From: DASQUK01 sp046723645
GTDB lineage: Bacteria > Actinomycetota > Acidimicrobiia > Acidimicrobiales > VFJN01
Direction: 5' to 3'
NCBI GenBank assembly: GCA_046723645.1
Contig: JBKOUY010000186.1
Coordinates: 1-18,455, forward strand
DNA length: 18,455 nucleotides
Below the pieces are notes generated by a model. The model had not been told where the DNA came from, did no database searches, and was given only the letters and a program-made list of their open reading frames with translations. This document shows, in pieces, positions 6,422 to 13,360 of this stretch (position 1 is its first letter; each line of letters begins with the position of its first letter). The position numbers were made by a program, and so were the translations under genes.

Positions 6422-7426
6422 CTAGCCCAGGCCGTCGCGCTCGGAGCCGGCGGCGCGGCGCAGGAGGCCCCGGTACGCCTCGGTCGCGGGGCGGCCGTGG
6501 TGGATCACCTGGAACACCTCCTGGGCGATGGGCATCTCGACGCCGTAGCGCTCGCCGAGGGCGACTGCGACCGCCGATGTCTTGATGCCCTCCGCCACCA
6601 TCCGCATCTCGGCCACGATCTCGTCCATCGAACGCCCCTTCCCCAGCTGCTCCCCGACGTAGCGGTTGCGGCTCTGCCGGGAGATGCAGGTGGCGACCAG
6701 GTCACCCATGCCTGCCAGCCCCGAGAAGGTGAGGATGTCGCCGCCCATGGCGAGGCCGAGCCGGGCCATCTCGGCGAGCCCCCGGGTGATGACGGCGGCG
6801 CGCGTGTTGTCGCCGGTGCCGAGCCCGTCGGCCATGCCCGAGGCGATGGCCATCACGTTCTTGAGCGCCCCGGCGACCTCGCAGCCCACGACGTCGTCGT
6901 TGGTGTAGACGCGGAACAGCTCCGTGGCGAAGATGCGCTGCAGCTCGGTGGCGATGTGGTCGTCGGAGAACGCGACCACCGCGGCGGCGGCGTGGCCGGC
7001 CATGATCTCGCGCGCCAGGTTGGGGCCGGTGAGAGCGCCGGTGGGGTGGCCCGGCAGCTCGGCGGTGATGACCTCGGTCATGCGCAGGTGGGTGCCCTGT
7101 TCGAGGCCCTTCGCCAGGCTCACCACCGGGACCCAGGGCCGCAGGCAGGGTGCCAGGGCCTGGAGCGTCGTGCGCATGCCGTGGGAAGGAACGCCCATGA
7201 CCAGCACGTCGGCGTCGCAGACCGCCTCCTCGAGCGACGACGTAGCGCGCAGCCCCTCCGGCAGCGAGCAGTCGGGTAGGTAGTCGCCGTTGCGGTGCTC
7301 CTTGGTGATCTCGTCGGCCAGCTCGGGCCGGCGGGACCACAGGATCGTCGGGGCGTTGCCCGAGGCGAGCGCCGCAACCGTGGTTCCCCACGATCCGGCG
7401 CCGATGACGGCGACGCGGATCGACAT
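6422..7426 (-). CDS. gpsA: NAD(P)-dependent glycerol-3-phosphate dehydrogenase
   Basis: This enzyme reduces dihydroxyacetone phosphate to sn-glycerol-3-phosphate for phospholipid synthesis in the cytoplasm. With the ATG at 7426 it has 334 residues, the usual family length; the frame runs open further upstream, but the Rossmann motif VAVIGAGSWGTTVA should lie near the N-terminus (here 5-18). Other landmarks are VVSLAKGLE (K106), ALTGPNLAREI (131-141), the catalytic-lysine segment EVAGALKNVMAIASG (K189) and the NTRAAVITRG loop, followed by the FSGLAGMGDLVATC helix. It heads a minus-strand pair with the glycosidase-like gene. A TAnnnT box lies 7 bases before the ATG and no ribosome site is visible, so the mRNA is probably leaderless. 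Confidence 0.95.
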   Translation of the reverse strand: MSIRVAVIGAGSWGTTVAALASGNAPTILWSRRPELADEITKEHRNGDYLPDCSLPEGLRATSSLEEAVCDADVLVMGVPSHGMRTTLQALAPCLRPWVPVVSLAKGLEQGTHLRMTEVITAELPGHPTGALTGPNLAREIMAGHAAAAVVAFSDDHIATELQRIFATELFRVYTNDDVVGCEVAGALKNVMAIASGMADGLGTGDNTRAAVITRGLAEMARLGLAMGGDILTFSGLAGMGDLVATCISRQSRNRYVGEQLGKGRSMDEIVAEMRMVAEGIKTSAVAVALGERYGVEMPIAQEVFQVIHHGRPATEAYRGLLRRAAGSERDGLG

Positions 7427-7433
7427 GCCGGTC

Positions 7434-7439
7434 AAGCTA
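7434..7439 (-). promoter_or_regulatory. Candidate -10 box for leaderless gpsA
   Basis: On the minus strand TAGCTT is followed by 7 bases (GACCGGC) and then the gpsA ATG. That spacing places transcription start at or next to the A of the start codon. No clear -35 was assigned. Confidence 0.5.
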
Positions 7440-7471
7440 CTGGCCCGGAGGGCCGGCGGACCGTCCCCCGA

Positions 7472-7477
7472 TACGCT
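7472..7477 (+). promoter_or_regulatory. Candidate -10 box for cofC
   Basis: TACGCT lies 5 bases before the GTG at 7483 and 8 bases before the ATG at 7486. There is no ribosome site, which suggests leaderless or near-leaderless initiation, divergent from gpsA. Confidence 0.45.
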
Positions 7478-7482
7478 GCCGC

Positions 7483-8145
7483 GTGATGACGTCGCCAACG
7501 TCGGCGGCCGTGGTCGTCCCGGTCAAGGCCTTCACCGCCGCCAAGGTGCGCCTGGCGGGGGCGCTCGATCCGATCGCCCGGGCCGACCTGGCTCGGCGCA
7601 TGGCCGGGGTGGTGCTCGCGGCCACCCCTCCCCTGCCGGCGATCGTCGTGTGCGACGACGACGAGGTGCGCGCCTGGGCGGAGGGAGCCGGTGCCCGCGT
7701 GGTGTGGTGCCCGGGACGGGGGCTCAACGGCGCCGTCGCCGACGGGGTGGCGGCGCTGCGCGCCGACGGGGTGTCGATCGCGGTGGTGGCCCACGCCGAC
7801 CTCCCGATGGCGACGCGGTTCGACTGGGTGGCGGCGTTCCCGGGGGTGACACTGGTGCCCGACCGCCGGCTGGACGGCACCAACGTGCTGGCCGTGCCCA
7901 CCGAGGCGGGGTTCCGGTTCTCCTACGGTGCCGGGTCGTTCGCCCGCCACCGGGCCGAGGCGCGGGCGCGTGGCCTGTCCGCCCGCATCGTGCGAGACGA
8001 CCGCCTGGCGTGGGACGTCGACCTGCCCGCCGACCTCGCATGGCCGACCGGCGGCGGGCCCGACGCCGGTCCGAGCCCACGGGGCCCGGCGGTTCGCCCG
8101 CCCGATGCCCGTCAGGTCCCCGACGGCCGGGAAGCATGGGCCTGA
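7483..8145 (+). CDS. cofC: CofC/FbiD-type phospholactate (or phosphoenolpyruvate) guanylyltransferase
   Basis: This nucleotidyltransferase of coenzyme F420 synthesis couples GTP to 2-phospholactate or, in actinobacteria, phosphoenolpyruvate (FbiD). The N-terminus carries the family signature VVVPVKAFTAAKVRLAG (residues 10-26), where the Lys/Arg residues hold the nucleotide phosphates. It is followed by the helix ADLARRMAGVVL, the GLNGAVADGVAAL loop, the VVAHADLPMA strand with its metal-binding Asp, and the DGTNVLAVP segment. The Pro/Gly-rich C-terminal 30 residues after DLAWPTGGG lie outside the usual fold. The start is GTG 7483 or ATG 7486. The last 10 bases overlap the PIG-L gene. Other F420 genes (fbiA, fbiB, fbiC) are not in the window. 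GTP use is family knowledge; the choice between 2-PL and PEP is not decided here. Confidence 0.9.
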   Translation: MMTSPTSAAVVVPVKAFTAAKVRLAGALDPIARADLARRMAGVVLAATPPLPAIVVCDDDEVRAWAEGAGARVVWCPGRGLNGAVADGVAALRADGVSIAVVAHADLPMATRFDWVAAFPGVTLVPDRRLDGTNVLAVPTEAGFRFSYGAGSFARHRAEARARGLSARIVRDDRLAWDVDLPADLAWPTGGGPDAGPSPRGPAVRPPDARQVPDGREAWA

Positions 8146-8870
8146 ACCTGCCCGTCCCGGCGAGCGCATTGGCCATCGGCGCTCACCCCGACGACATCGA
8201 GTTCGGCTGCGGCGCCACCCTCGCGAGGTGGGCCGCCGCCGGCTGCGTCGTCCATCACCTCGTGTGCACCGACGGATCCAAGGGGACGTGGGACGCGCAC
8301 CAGGACCTGGCCGCGCTCGTCGCGATGAGGCAGGACGAGCAGCGGGCCGCAGCCAAGGCCCTGGGCGCCACCGGCGAGGTCGTGTTCCTGGGCTGGTCGG
8401 ACGGGGAGCTGGAGTCGGGCCTGCGCCAGCGCGGCGAGATCGCCTACTGGATCCGCCGCCTGCGCCCCGAGGCGTTGCTGGGTCACGACCCCTGGAAGCG
8501 CTACCGGCTCCACCCCGACCACCGCCACGCCGGGTTCCTCACCGTCGATGGGGTCGTCGCCGCCCGCGATCCCCACTTCTTCCCGGAGCAGCCCGTGGGG
8601 CATCACCGCCCGGCGGCGCTCCTGCTGTTCGAGGCCGACGAGCCGGACCATGTGGAGGAGGCCGACGACGACGCCGTGGCCCGCAAGCTCGCGGCGCTCG
8701 AGGCGCACCGGAGCCAGCTGCGCTCGACGATGTTCGTGGACGTGGGATCCGCCGAGGGCGCGGCCCAGCTGGCGGCGTTTCGCGCCCGCGTGAACTATCG
8801 GCTCGTGGAGCACGGCGGGCTCGCCGGCGTCCGCCGGGGCGAGGCGTTCAAGCTGATCACCGACCTCTAG
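8136..8870 (+). CDS. PIG-L/LmbE family zinc-dependent deacetylase
   Basis: The ATG at 8136 gives 244 residues, preceded by GGGAAGC as a modest ribosome site within the end of cofC (10-base overlap, so probably coupled). The diagnostic AHPDD motif is at 16-20 (zinc ligands His17 and Asp20 by family rule) and a second metal segment HPDHRHAG at 126-133. The fold matches MshB/Mca and GlcNAc-PI deacetylases, which remove acetyl groups from N-acetylglucosamine-type substrates or cleave mycothiol conjugates. The exact substrate cannot be read from the sequence; at 244 residues it is shorter than typical MshB and Mca. The co-encoded methyltransferase 10 bases downstream suggests tailoring of a sugar-containing small molecule or glycan. 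Confidence 0.9.
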   Translation: MGLNLPVPASALAIGAHPDDIEFGCGATLARWAAAGCVVHHLVCTDGSKGTWDAHQDLAALVAMRQDEQRAAAKALGATGEVVFLGWSDGELESGLRQRGEIAYWIRRLRPEALLGHDPWKRYRLHPDHRHAGFLTVDGVVAARDPHFFPEQPVGHHRPAALLLFEADEPDHVEEADDDAVARKLAALEAHRSQLRSTMFVDVGSAEGAAQLAAFRARVNYRLVEHGGLAGVRRGEAFKLITDL

Positions 8871-8880
8871 GGGCTGCCCC

Positions 8881-9741
8881 ATGACCATCGACCAGCACCT
8901 CGCCGAGTGGTGGCTGACCAACCTCGAGACCAGCGCGCGCTTCGACGCCTCCTGGGTGGCCGACGCGGTCGCGTGGCTCGTCGGGGGGTCGTCGCGCCCG
9001 GACGGGCCACCATCACCGCAGCGGGTGCTCGACGTCGGATGTGGCGCGGGCGGCGCCGCCTGCGCCTTCGCCGCCGCCCTCGGGCCCGGCGTGGTGTCGG
9101 GCTTCGACCGCGACCCGCGGCTCCTCGCGATCGCCCGCCGGCGGGCAGCCGACGCCGGGCTCGCCGGCCACATCCGGTGGCTGGCCGCACGCGTCGATGC
9201 GCTGCCGGTCGAGGCGGGATCGGCGGACCTGGTGTGGGCGTCGGGCGTCGTCCACCACCTGCCGGACCAGCAGGCGGCGATCGGCACGCTGGCCGGGTTG
9301 CTGCGGCCGGGCGGGCGGCTGGCGCTGGTCGAGGGTGGCCTGCCGGTGCGCTGCCTGCCGTTCGACATCGGGCTCGGCGCCGTCGGCCTCGAGTCCCGGC
9401 TCGACGAGGCCCGTAGCCGCTGGTTCGCCGACATGCGGGACGAGCTGCGCGGGCCGCCGCTGCCCTACGGCTGGCCCGAGGCACTCCGGCGGGCGGGGCT
9501 GGTCGACGTCCGCGCCCGCTCGTTCATCGCGGAGGCGTCGCCACCGCTCGACGACTTCGGTCGCCAGATGGCCGAGCGCCACCTCCGCTCGGGGCTGACG
9601 GAGCTCGGCAACCGCCTCGGTCCCGACGATCGGGACACGATCGCCCACCTGCTCGATCCCGACGACGCGGCCTACATCGGCCGGCGCGACGACCTCGTCG
9701 TCACCGCCGCCCGCACGCTGAACGTGGGCACGGTGGCGTAG
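8881..9741 (+). CDS. Class I SAM-dependent methyltransferase
   Basis: The 286-residue protein has the SAM-binding motif I VLDVGCGAGGAA at 49-60, the acidic post-I loop FDRDPRLLAIARRRA, the motif II-like stretch SADLVWASGVVHHLPD and motif III LLRPGGRLALVEGG. This is the UbiE/Methyltransf_11-25 pattern. The C-terminal third (DEARSRWFADMRDELRGPPL onward) is a helical cap probably giving substrate specificity. The ATG lies 10 bases past the PIG-L stop, with no ribosome site, so it is likely translated in the cofC-PIG-L operon. The acceptor is unknown; an oxygen or nitrogen on a small molecule is likely. Unlike the remnant at the left edge, this copy has an intact motif I and full length. Confidence 0.9.
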   Translation: MTIDQHLAEWWLTNLETSARFDASWVADAVAWLVGGSSRPDGPPSPQRVLDVGCGAGGAACAFAAALGPGVVSGFDRDPRLLAIARRRAADAGLAGHIRWLAARVDALPVEAGSADLVWASGVVHHLPDQQAAIGTLAGLLRPGGRLALVEGGLPVRCLPFDIGLGAVGLESRLDEARSRWFADMRDELRGPPLPYGWPEALRRAGLVDVRARSFIAEASPPLDDFGRQMAERHLRSGLTELGNRLGPDDRDTIAHLLDPDDAAYIGRRDDLVVTAARTLNVGTVA

Positions 9742-9750
9742 CGCGGCGCG

Positions 9751-9765
9751 GGGAGCTGCGCTCCC
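9751..9765. terminator. Hairpin between convergent methyltransferase and yqgE genes
   Basis: GGGAGC-TGC-GCTCCC is a perfect 6-bp stem in the 32-base gap between convergent stop codons. It can be extended by flanking GCGGC/GCCGC pairs. It could end transcripts from both sides, although no T tract is present. Confidence 0.5.
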
Positions 9766-9773
9766 AGCCGCCG

Positions 9774-10346
9774 TCAGTTCAGCGACGGATGGACGGGGAA
9801 GTCCGCCAGCATCGAGACCTTGCCACCCTGTCGGCGGAGCACCGCCCGCCACATGGTCTCCGGGTCGGGGGCGAACACGTCGTCGGCGACCGCATCGACC
9901 ACCAGCCAGGCACCCTCGGCGAGCTCCGACTCGAGCTGCCCGCCCCCCCATCCGGAGTACCCGACGAAGAACCGGATGCCCGCTACTCCGGGCGACACCT
10001 CCTCCGGCTGGAGGTGCAGGTCGATCGTTCCCACGTCGCCTACCACGGGTGACCAGCCGGGAACGGCCACTTCACCCCGGCTCCGGCCCAGGGCCAGCAC
10101 GCCGTTGGGCTCCACCGGCCCACCGACGTAGAGCACTGGCGGCGCCGCCGCCAGGTCGGCCCACTCCTCGAGGACGGCGCCGACCTCGAGGTCGCTCGGG
10201 CGGTTGAGCACGACCCCGAGCGCCCCCTCGGCACGATGCTCGATCATGAGCACGACGGTGCGCTCGAAGTTGGGGTCGCCGAGCATCGGCTCTGCGATGA
10301 GCAGCTTGCCGACGGTCGTGTCTGCGCCAGTCACCGTCCCCAGCAT
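9774..10346 (-). CDS. yqgE: YqgE/AlgH (UPF0301) family protein
   Basis: About 190 residues, the usual family size. The N-terminal signature is GKLLIAEPMLGDPNFERTVV, followed by EGALGVVLNRPSDLEV, YVGGPVEPNGVLAL, the FVGYSGWGGGQLESEL motif and the C-terminal MWRAVLRRQGGKVSMLADFP. All are hallmarks of UPF0301. The family is widespread and cytoplasmic; its biochemical role is unsettled, with AlgH linked to alginate regulation in Pseudomonas. The start is uncertain: ATG 10346 was chosen, but GTG 10334 would leave 8 residues before GKLLIA and has a CATGCT box 7 bases upstream. It is convergent with the methyltransferase gene and divergent from the 75-residue orphan. Confidence 0.93.
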   Translation of the reverse strand: MLGTVTGADTTVGKLLIAEPMLGDPNFERTVVLMIEHRAEGALGVVLNRPSDLEVGAVLEEWADLAAAPPVLYVGGPVEPNGVLALGRSRGEVAVPGWSPVVGDVGTIDLHLQPEEVSPGVAGIRFFVGYSGWGGGQLESELAEGAWLVVDAVADDVFAPDPETMWRAVLRRQGGKVSMLADFPVHPSLN

Positions 10347-10425
10347 GCCCCGAGCGACGGCGGCCGCGGGACACGGCCCGCGACCGCAGGTCACGCCGGC
10401 GACCGCCAGGTGGCAACCTCTGTGG

Positions 10426-10653
10426 GTGAGCCCTCTCGCCGACGGTTCCTACGACGCGCTGGTCGTGGACGCCTCGGCGGGCGACGACGGCTCCATCGGG
10501 GTCGAGATCACGATCGTCGCCGGGCCCGCCAAGGGGGAGGTGGTGTCGTTGCGAACCGCCGATCTCGGGGACACCGACCCGCTCGAGCTCCTGGGGGTGC
10601 CGGCCACGCTGACGGTGCGTGACGGCGCTCCGTCGCTCCGTCTCGAGCCCTAG
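10426..10653 (+). CDS. Small protein of unknown function, 75 residues
   Basis: The GTG at 10426 opens MSPLADGSYDALVVDASAGD, and the protein ends RDGAPSLRLEP just before the HIT gene. The text is beta-strand rich with turns (IGVEITIVAGPAKGEVVSLR, ATLTVRDGAPSLRL), suggesting a compact OB- or SH3-like barrel. There is no signal peptide or cysteine. The GTG was chosen because the upstream part of the open frame is antisense to yqgE and lacks coding character. A CAACCT box 6 bases before the GTG would suit leaderless initiation. It is divergent from yqgE and convergent with the HIT gene. The start codon and reality of the gene are likely but not certain; no family was recognised. Confidence 0.6.
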   Translation: MSPLADGSYDALVVDASAGDDGSIGVEITIVAGPAKGEVVSLRTADLGDTDPLELLGVPATLTVRDGAPSLRLEP

Positions 10654-10669
10654 CGCGCTCGCGGATCCA

Positions 10670-11104
10670 CTAGTCGACAGAGCCCGAGACGACCGCCGCC
10701 CGCAGGCGCTCGGCGACCGCAGCCGCCTCCGCGTCGTCCGGGTAGCGGGTGCGCGGCCAGAAGAAGCCGCGGAGCCCGTCCTTGGGGTTGCGCGGGACCA
10801 CGTGTGTGTGGAGGTGCGGGACGCTCTGGCTGATCCGGTTGTTGATCGCCACGAACGACCCGGCGGCGCCCAACGCCTCTTCCATGGCGCGGGCCAGGCG
10901 CTGGGCCCGCTCGAAGTACGGGCCGAGCCGCTCGACCGGCAGGTCGGCCAGCGTCTCCACGTGCTCCCGGGGGACCAGCAGCGTGTGTCCCGGGAACAGC
11001 GGGCGCACGTCGAGGAACGCGACGCCGACCTCGTCCTCCAGCACGATGTGGGCGGGCCGGCTGCCGGCGATGATCTCGCAGAACGGACACGGTCGGTCGG
11101 GCAT
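10670..11104 (-). CDS. HIT-family (histidine triad) nucleotide hydrolase/transferase
   Basis: The 144-residue protein has CPFCEIIAG at 6-14 (with Cys6 and Cys9 as possible zinc ligands), DEVGVAFLDVRPLFPGHTLLVP (24-45) and the catalytic triad motif HLHTHVV (97-103) with His97, His99 and His101. HIT proteins cleave phosphoramidate or nucleotide phosphodiester bonds, for example AMP-lysine or diadenosine polyphosphates. The continuation VPRNPKDGLRGFFWPR after the motif is seen in actinobacterial Hnt-like proteins. A TACGCT box 9 bases upstream of the ATG suggests a very short leader. The gene is divergent from lutA (59 bases between starts) and convergent with the 75-residue orphan. Confidence 0.92.
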   Translation of the reverse strand: MPDRPCPFCEIIAGSRPAHIVLEDEVGVAFLDVRPLFPGHTLLVPREHVETLADLPVERLGPYFERAQRLARAMEEALGAAGSFVAINNRISQSVPHLHTHVVPRNPKDGLRGFFWPRTRYPDDAEAAAVAERLRAAVVSGSVD

Positions 11105-11113
11105 GGAGCCAAG

Positions 11114-11119
11114 AGCGTA
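11114..11119 (-). promoter_or_regulatory. Candidate -10 box for the HIT gene
   Basis: On the minus strand TACGCT precedes the ATG by 9 bases, so the transcript would have a leader of only a few bases. No ribosome site is visible. Confidence 0.4.
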
Positions 11120-11150
11120 CGAGTCGACGGCCTGCTGCCCGGTCGCCCCC

Positions 11151-11156
11151 TAGGGT
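11151..11156 (+). promoter_or_regulatory. Candidate -10 box for leaderless lutABC
   Basis: TAGGGT is followed by TGGGCCG (7 bases) and then the GTG of lutA at 11164. This is the spacing expected when transcription starts at the G of the start codon. There is no ribosome site, which fits leaderless translation. Confidence 0.55.
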
Positions 11157-11163
11157 TGGGCCG

Positions 11164-11934
11164 GTGCGGGTGTCCCTGATGATCACGTGCGTCGTCGACG
11201 TGGTGGCGCCAGAGGTGGGCGAGGCGAGCGTGCGTGTGCTGCGCGCCGCGGGCTGCGAGGTGTCCTGCGATCTGACGCAGACATGCTGCGGCCAGCCCGC
11301 GTGGAACGCCGGATTCGCACGCGACGCGGCCAGGGTGGCCCGCGCCACGCTCGGCGCTCTGGAGTCGGAGCTCGACCGGGGCGCGGAGGCCGTGGTGGTG
11401 CCGGCGGGGTCCTGCGCCACGATGGTCCGCCAGTTCTGGCCCGAGCTCTTCGACGTGGTCGGCGACGGTGACGCCGCCGCCAGGGCACGCCGGGTGGGGG
11501 CCCGCACATACGAGCTGTCCGAGCTGCTGGCCACGCGCGCGGACGCGCTGCCGCCTCTGAACCTCGACCGGCCCGTGCGCGCGGCCGTGCACCAGAGCTG
11601 CCACATGCTCCGCGAGCTGCGGATCGTGGACCAGCCGGCCAGCCTGCTCGAGAACATCGACGGTTGCGCCCCGATTCCGTGGGACGGCGCCGACCGCTGC
11701 TGCGGCTTCGGCGGGACCTTCAGCGTGAAGCTGCCCGAGGCGTCGGTCGCCATGGCCGACGAGAAGCTGCGGGCCCTGGCGGCCGTGGAGCCCGACCTCG
11801 TGGTGGGCTGCGACACGTCGTGCCTCATGCACCTCCAGACCCGGTCCGACGTGACGGGCACGCCGATCCACGTGCGCCACCTGGCCGAGGTCCTGGCTGC
11901 GGCGCTTCCCAGCGAAGAGGAGGACGGGCGTTGA
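11164..11934 (+). CDS. lutA: LutA-type (Fe-S)-binding subunit of the lactate-oxidation complex
   Basis: The 256-residue protein has the two Cys-Cys-Gly (CCG) domains that define this family: TCCGQPAWNAG near residue 42 and RCCGFGGTFSVK near 180, with additional conserved Cys (SCHMLREL, GCDTSCLMHL). LutABC (YkgEFG) oxidises L-lactate to pyruvate using Fe-S clusters and passes electrons to the membrane chain. LutA resembles the CCG subunit of glycolate oxidase (GlcF) and heterodisulfide reductase. The GTG start gives the canonical opening of a short beta strand (MRVSLMITCVVDVV). Its stop overlaps the lutB start by 4 bases. It heads a plus-strand operon, probably leaderless. Confidence 0.93.
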   Translation: MRVSLMITCVVDVVAPEVGEASVRVLRAAGCEVSCDLTQTCCGQPAWNAGFARDAARVARATLGALESELDRGAEAVVVPAGSCATMVRQFWPELFDVVGDGDAAARARRVGARTYELSELLATRADALPPLNLDRPVRAAVHQSCHMLRELRIVDQPASLLENIDGCAPIPWDGADRCCGFGGTFSVKLPEASVAMADEKLRALAAVEPDLVVGCDTSCLMHLQTRSDVTGTPIHVRHLAEVLAAALPSEEEDGR

Positions 11935-13334
11935 GCGGGCACCATCAGCTCGCGGGGACGACGCTGCGGAGCCGGATGGCGGACGCCGTGGCCGACGACC
12001 GGCTGCGGACCAATGTGGCCCGGGCGGTGGACCGCTTCGCCACCCACCGCCGCGAGGGGCTGGGCGAGCTCGAGGACCCGGACGGCCTCCGGAGCGCCGC
12101 CCGCGCCCTGAAGCAGCAGGTCCTCGCCGACCTGCCGGGCCTGCTGGAGCGGTTCGCCGACCAGGTGCTGGCCCGCGGTGGGCACGTGTGCTGGGCGCCG
12201 ACGGCCGACGATGCCCGCCGCTACGTCGTCGACGTCGTGCGGCGCCACGGTGCGACCCGGGTGGCCAAGTCCAAGTCGATGGCCACCGAGGAGATCGACC
12301 TCAACACGGCCCTCGAGGCCGCTGGAGCGCGGGTCGTGGAGACCGACCTCGGCGAGTGGATCATCCAGCTGGCCGACGAGACGCCCAGCCACATCATCGC
12401 CCCCGCGCTGCACCGCGACCGCCAGCAGATCCACGACCTGTTCGTCGACGCCGTCGGTGCCGAGCCGGCGCTCGGCACCGAGCCCACCGAGCTCGTCGGC
12501 TTCGCCCGGGGACGGCTCCGGGAGGTGTTCCTGGCCGCCGAGGTCGGCATCACCGGCGCCAACATCGCCGTGGCGGAGACGGGCTCGATCGTGCTCGTCA
12601 CCAACGAGGGCAACGGTCGCCTGGTCACGGCGCTCCCCCCGGTCCACGTCGTGGTTCTGGGCATGGAGCGGCTCGCCGCCGACTGGGCCCAGGCGGAGCT
12701 GCTGCTGGCGCTGCTCGCCCGGTCCGCGACCGGGCAGCGGCTCTCGTCGTACACCAACATCGTCACGGGCACCCGCGGCGACGGGGAGGTCGACGGGGCG
12801 ACGGAGCTGCACGTGGTAATCCTCGACAACGGCCGCAGCCAGCTGCTGGCCGGCGAGTACCACGAGATGCTCGCGTGCATCCGCTGCGGAGCGTGCCTCA
12901 ACGTGTGCCCCGTGTACCGCCAGGTGGGCGGTCACGCCTACGGCTGGGTCTACCCGGGGCCGATGGGGTCGGTGCTCACGCCGCTGCTCGCCCACGGCCA
13001 GCCGGAGGCGGCGGAGCTGGCCGGCGCATCGACGCTCTGCGGTGCCTGCATGGACGCCTGCCCGGTCCAGATCCCGCTCCAGGACCTCCTCCTCTCGCTC
13101 CGGCGCCGGAAGGCCGAAGGGGCCGGCGCCGCCGAGCGGGCGGCCTGGGGAGCCTGGGCCGCGGCGTGGTCGGACGCGCGGCGCTATGGCGCCACGACGC
13201 GCCTCGCCACCTGGGGCCGGATGGTGGCGCCGCTGGCCGGCCGGCTTCCCGTCGGCCGTTCCTGGAGCGCCGGGCGCACGGTGCCACGCCCGGCCGCGCG
13301 GCGCTTTCGGGACCGCTGGCGGGAGGGGATGTGA
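11931..13334 (+). CDS. lutB: LutB-type Fe-S protein of the lactate-oxidation complex
   Basis: The 467-residue protein matches the usual LutB length. The N-terminal LUD domain runs to about residue 300 (KSKSMATEEIDLNTALEAAG, TGANIAVAETGSIVLVTNEG, ALPPVHVVVLGMERL). The C-terminal ferredoxin part follows: Cys316-x2-Cys319-x2-Cys322-x3-Cys326-Pro (CIRCGACLNVCPVY) and CGACMDACPV at 370-378, expected to carry 4Fe-4S clusters. The last 80 residues are Ala/Arg-rich helices. The start is TTG 11931, chosen because GAGGAGGA lies 6 bases upstream and TTGA overlaps the lutA stop. An ATG at 11977 is out of frame with no support. Tight coupling to lutA and lutC implies a stoichiometric complex. Confidence 0.93.
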   Translation: MSGHHQLAGTTLRSRMADAVADDRLRTNVARAVDRFATHRREGLGELEDPDGLRSAARALKQQVLADLPGLLERFADQVLARGGHVCWAPTADDARRYVVDVVRRHGATRVAKSKSMATEEIDLNTALEAAGARVVETDLGEWIIQLADETPSHIIAPALHRDRQQIHDLFVDAVGAEPALGTEPTELVGFARGRLREVFLAAEVGITGANIAVAETGSIVLVTNEGNGRLVTALPPVHVVVLGMERLAADWAQAELLLALLARSATGQRLSSYTNIVTGTRGDGEVDGATELHVVILDNGRSQLLAGEYHEMLACIRCGACLNVCPVYRQVGGHAYGWVYPGPMGSVLTPLLAHGQPEAAELAGASTLCGACMDACPVQIPLQDLLLSLRRRKAEGAGAAERAAWGAWAAAWSDARRYGATTRLATWGRMVAPLAGRLPVGRSWSAGRTVPRPAARRFRDRWREGM

Positions 13335-13360
13335 GCGGGCGACGGCTGGTCGACCGGTGA
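13331..13360 (+). other. 9-codon mini-ORF linking lutB to lutC
   Basis: GTG at 13331 overlaps the lutB stop (GTGA) and reads nine codons (VSGRRLVDR) to a TGA at 13358-13360, which in turn overlaps the lutC GTG (GTGA). Ribosomes ending lutB could reinitiate, translate nine codons and reinitiate at lutC. This is read directly from the sequence; translation is inferred. Confidence 0.4.

Noticed and set aside
10662..10677. GGATCC-ACTAGT-CGAC resembles a cloning-vector polylinker (BamHI, SpeI, SalI sites).
   Set aside because: The bases flow in frame into the natural C-terminus and stop of the HIT gene (VSGSVD then TAG), and the flanks are normal genomic coding sequence, so it is most likely chance.
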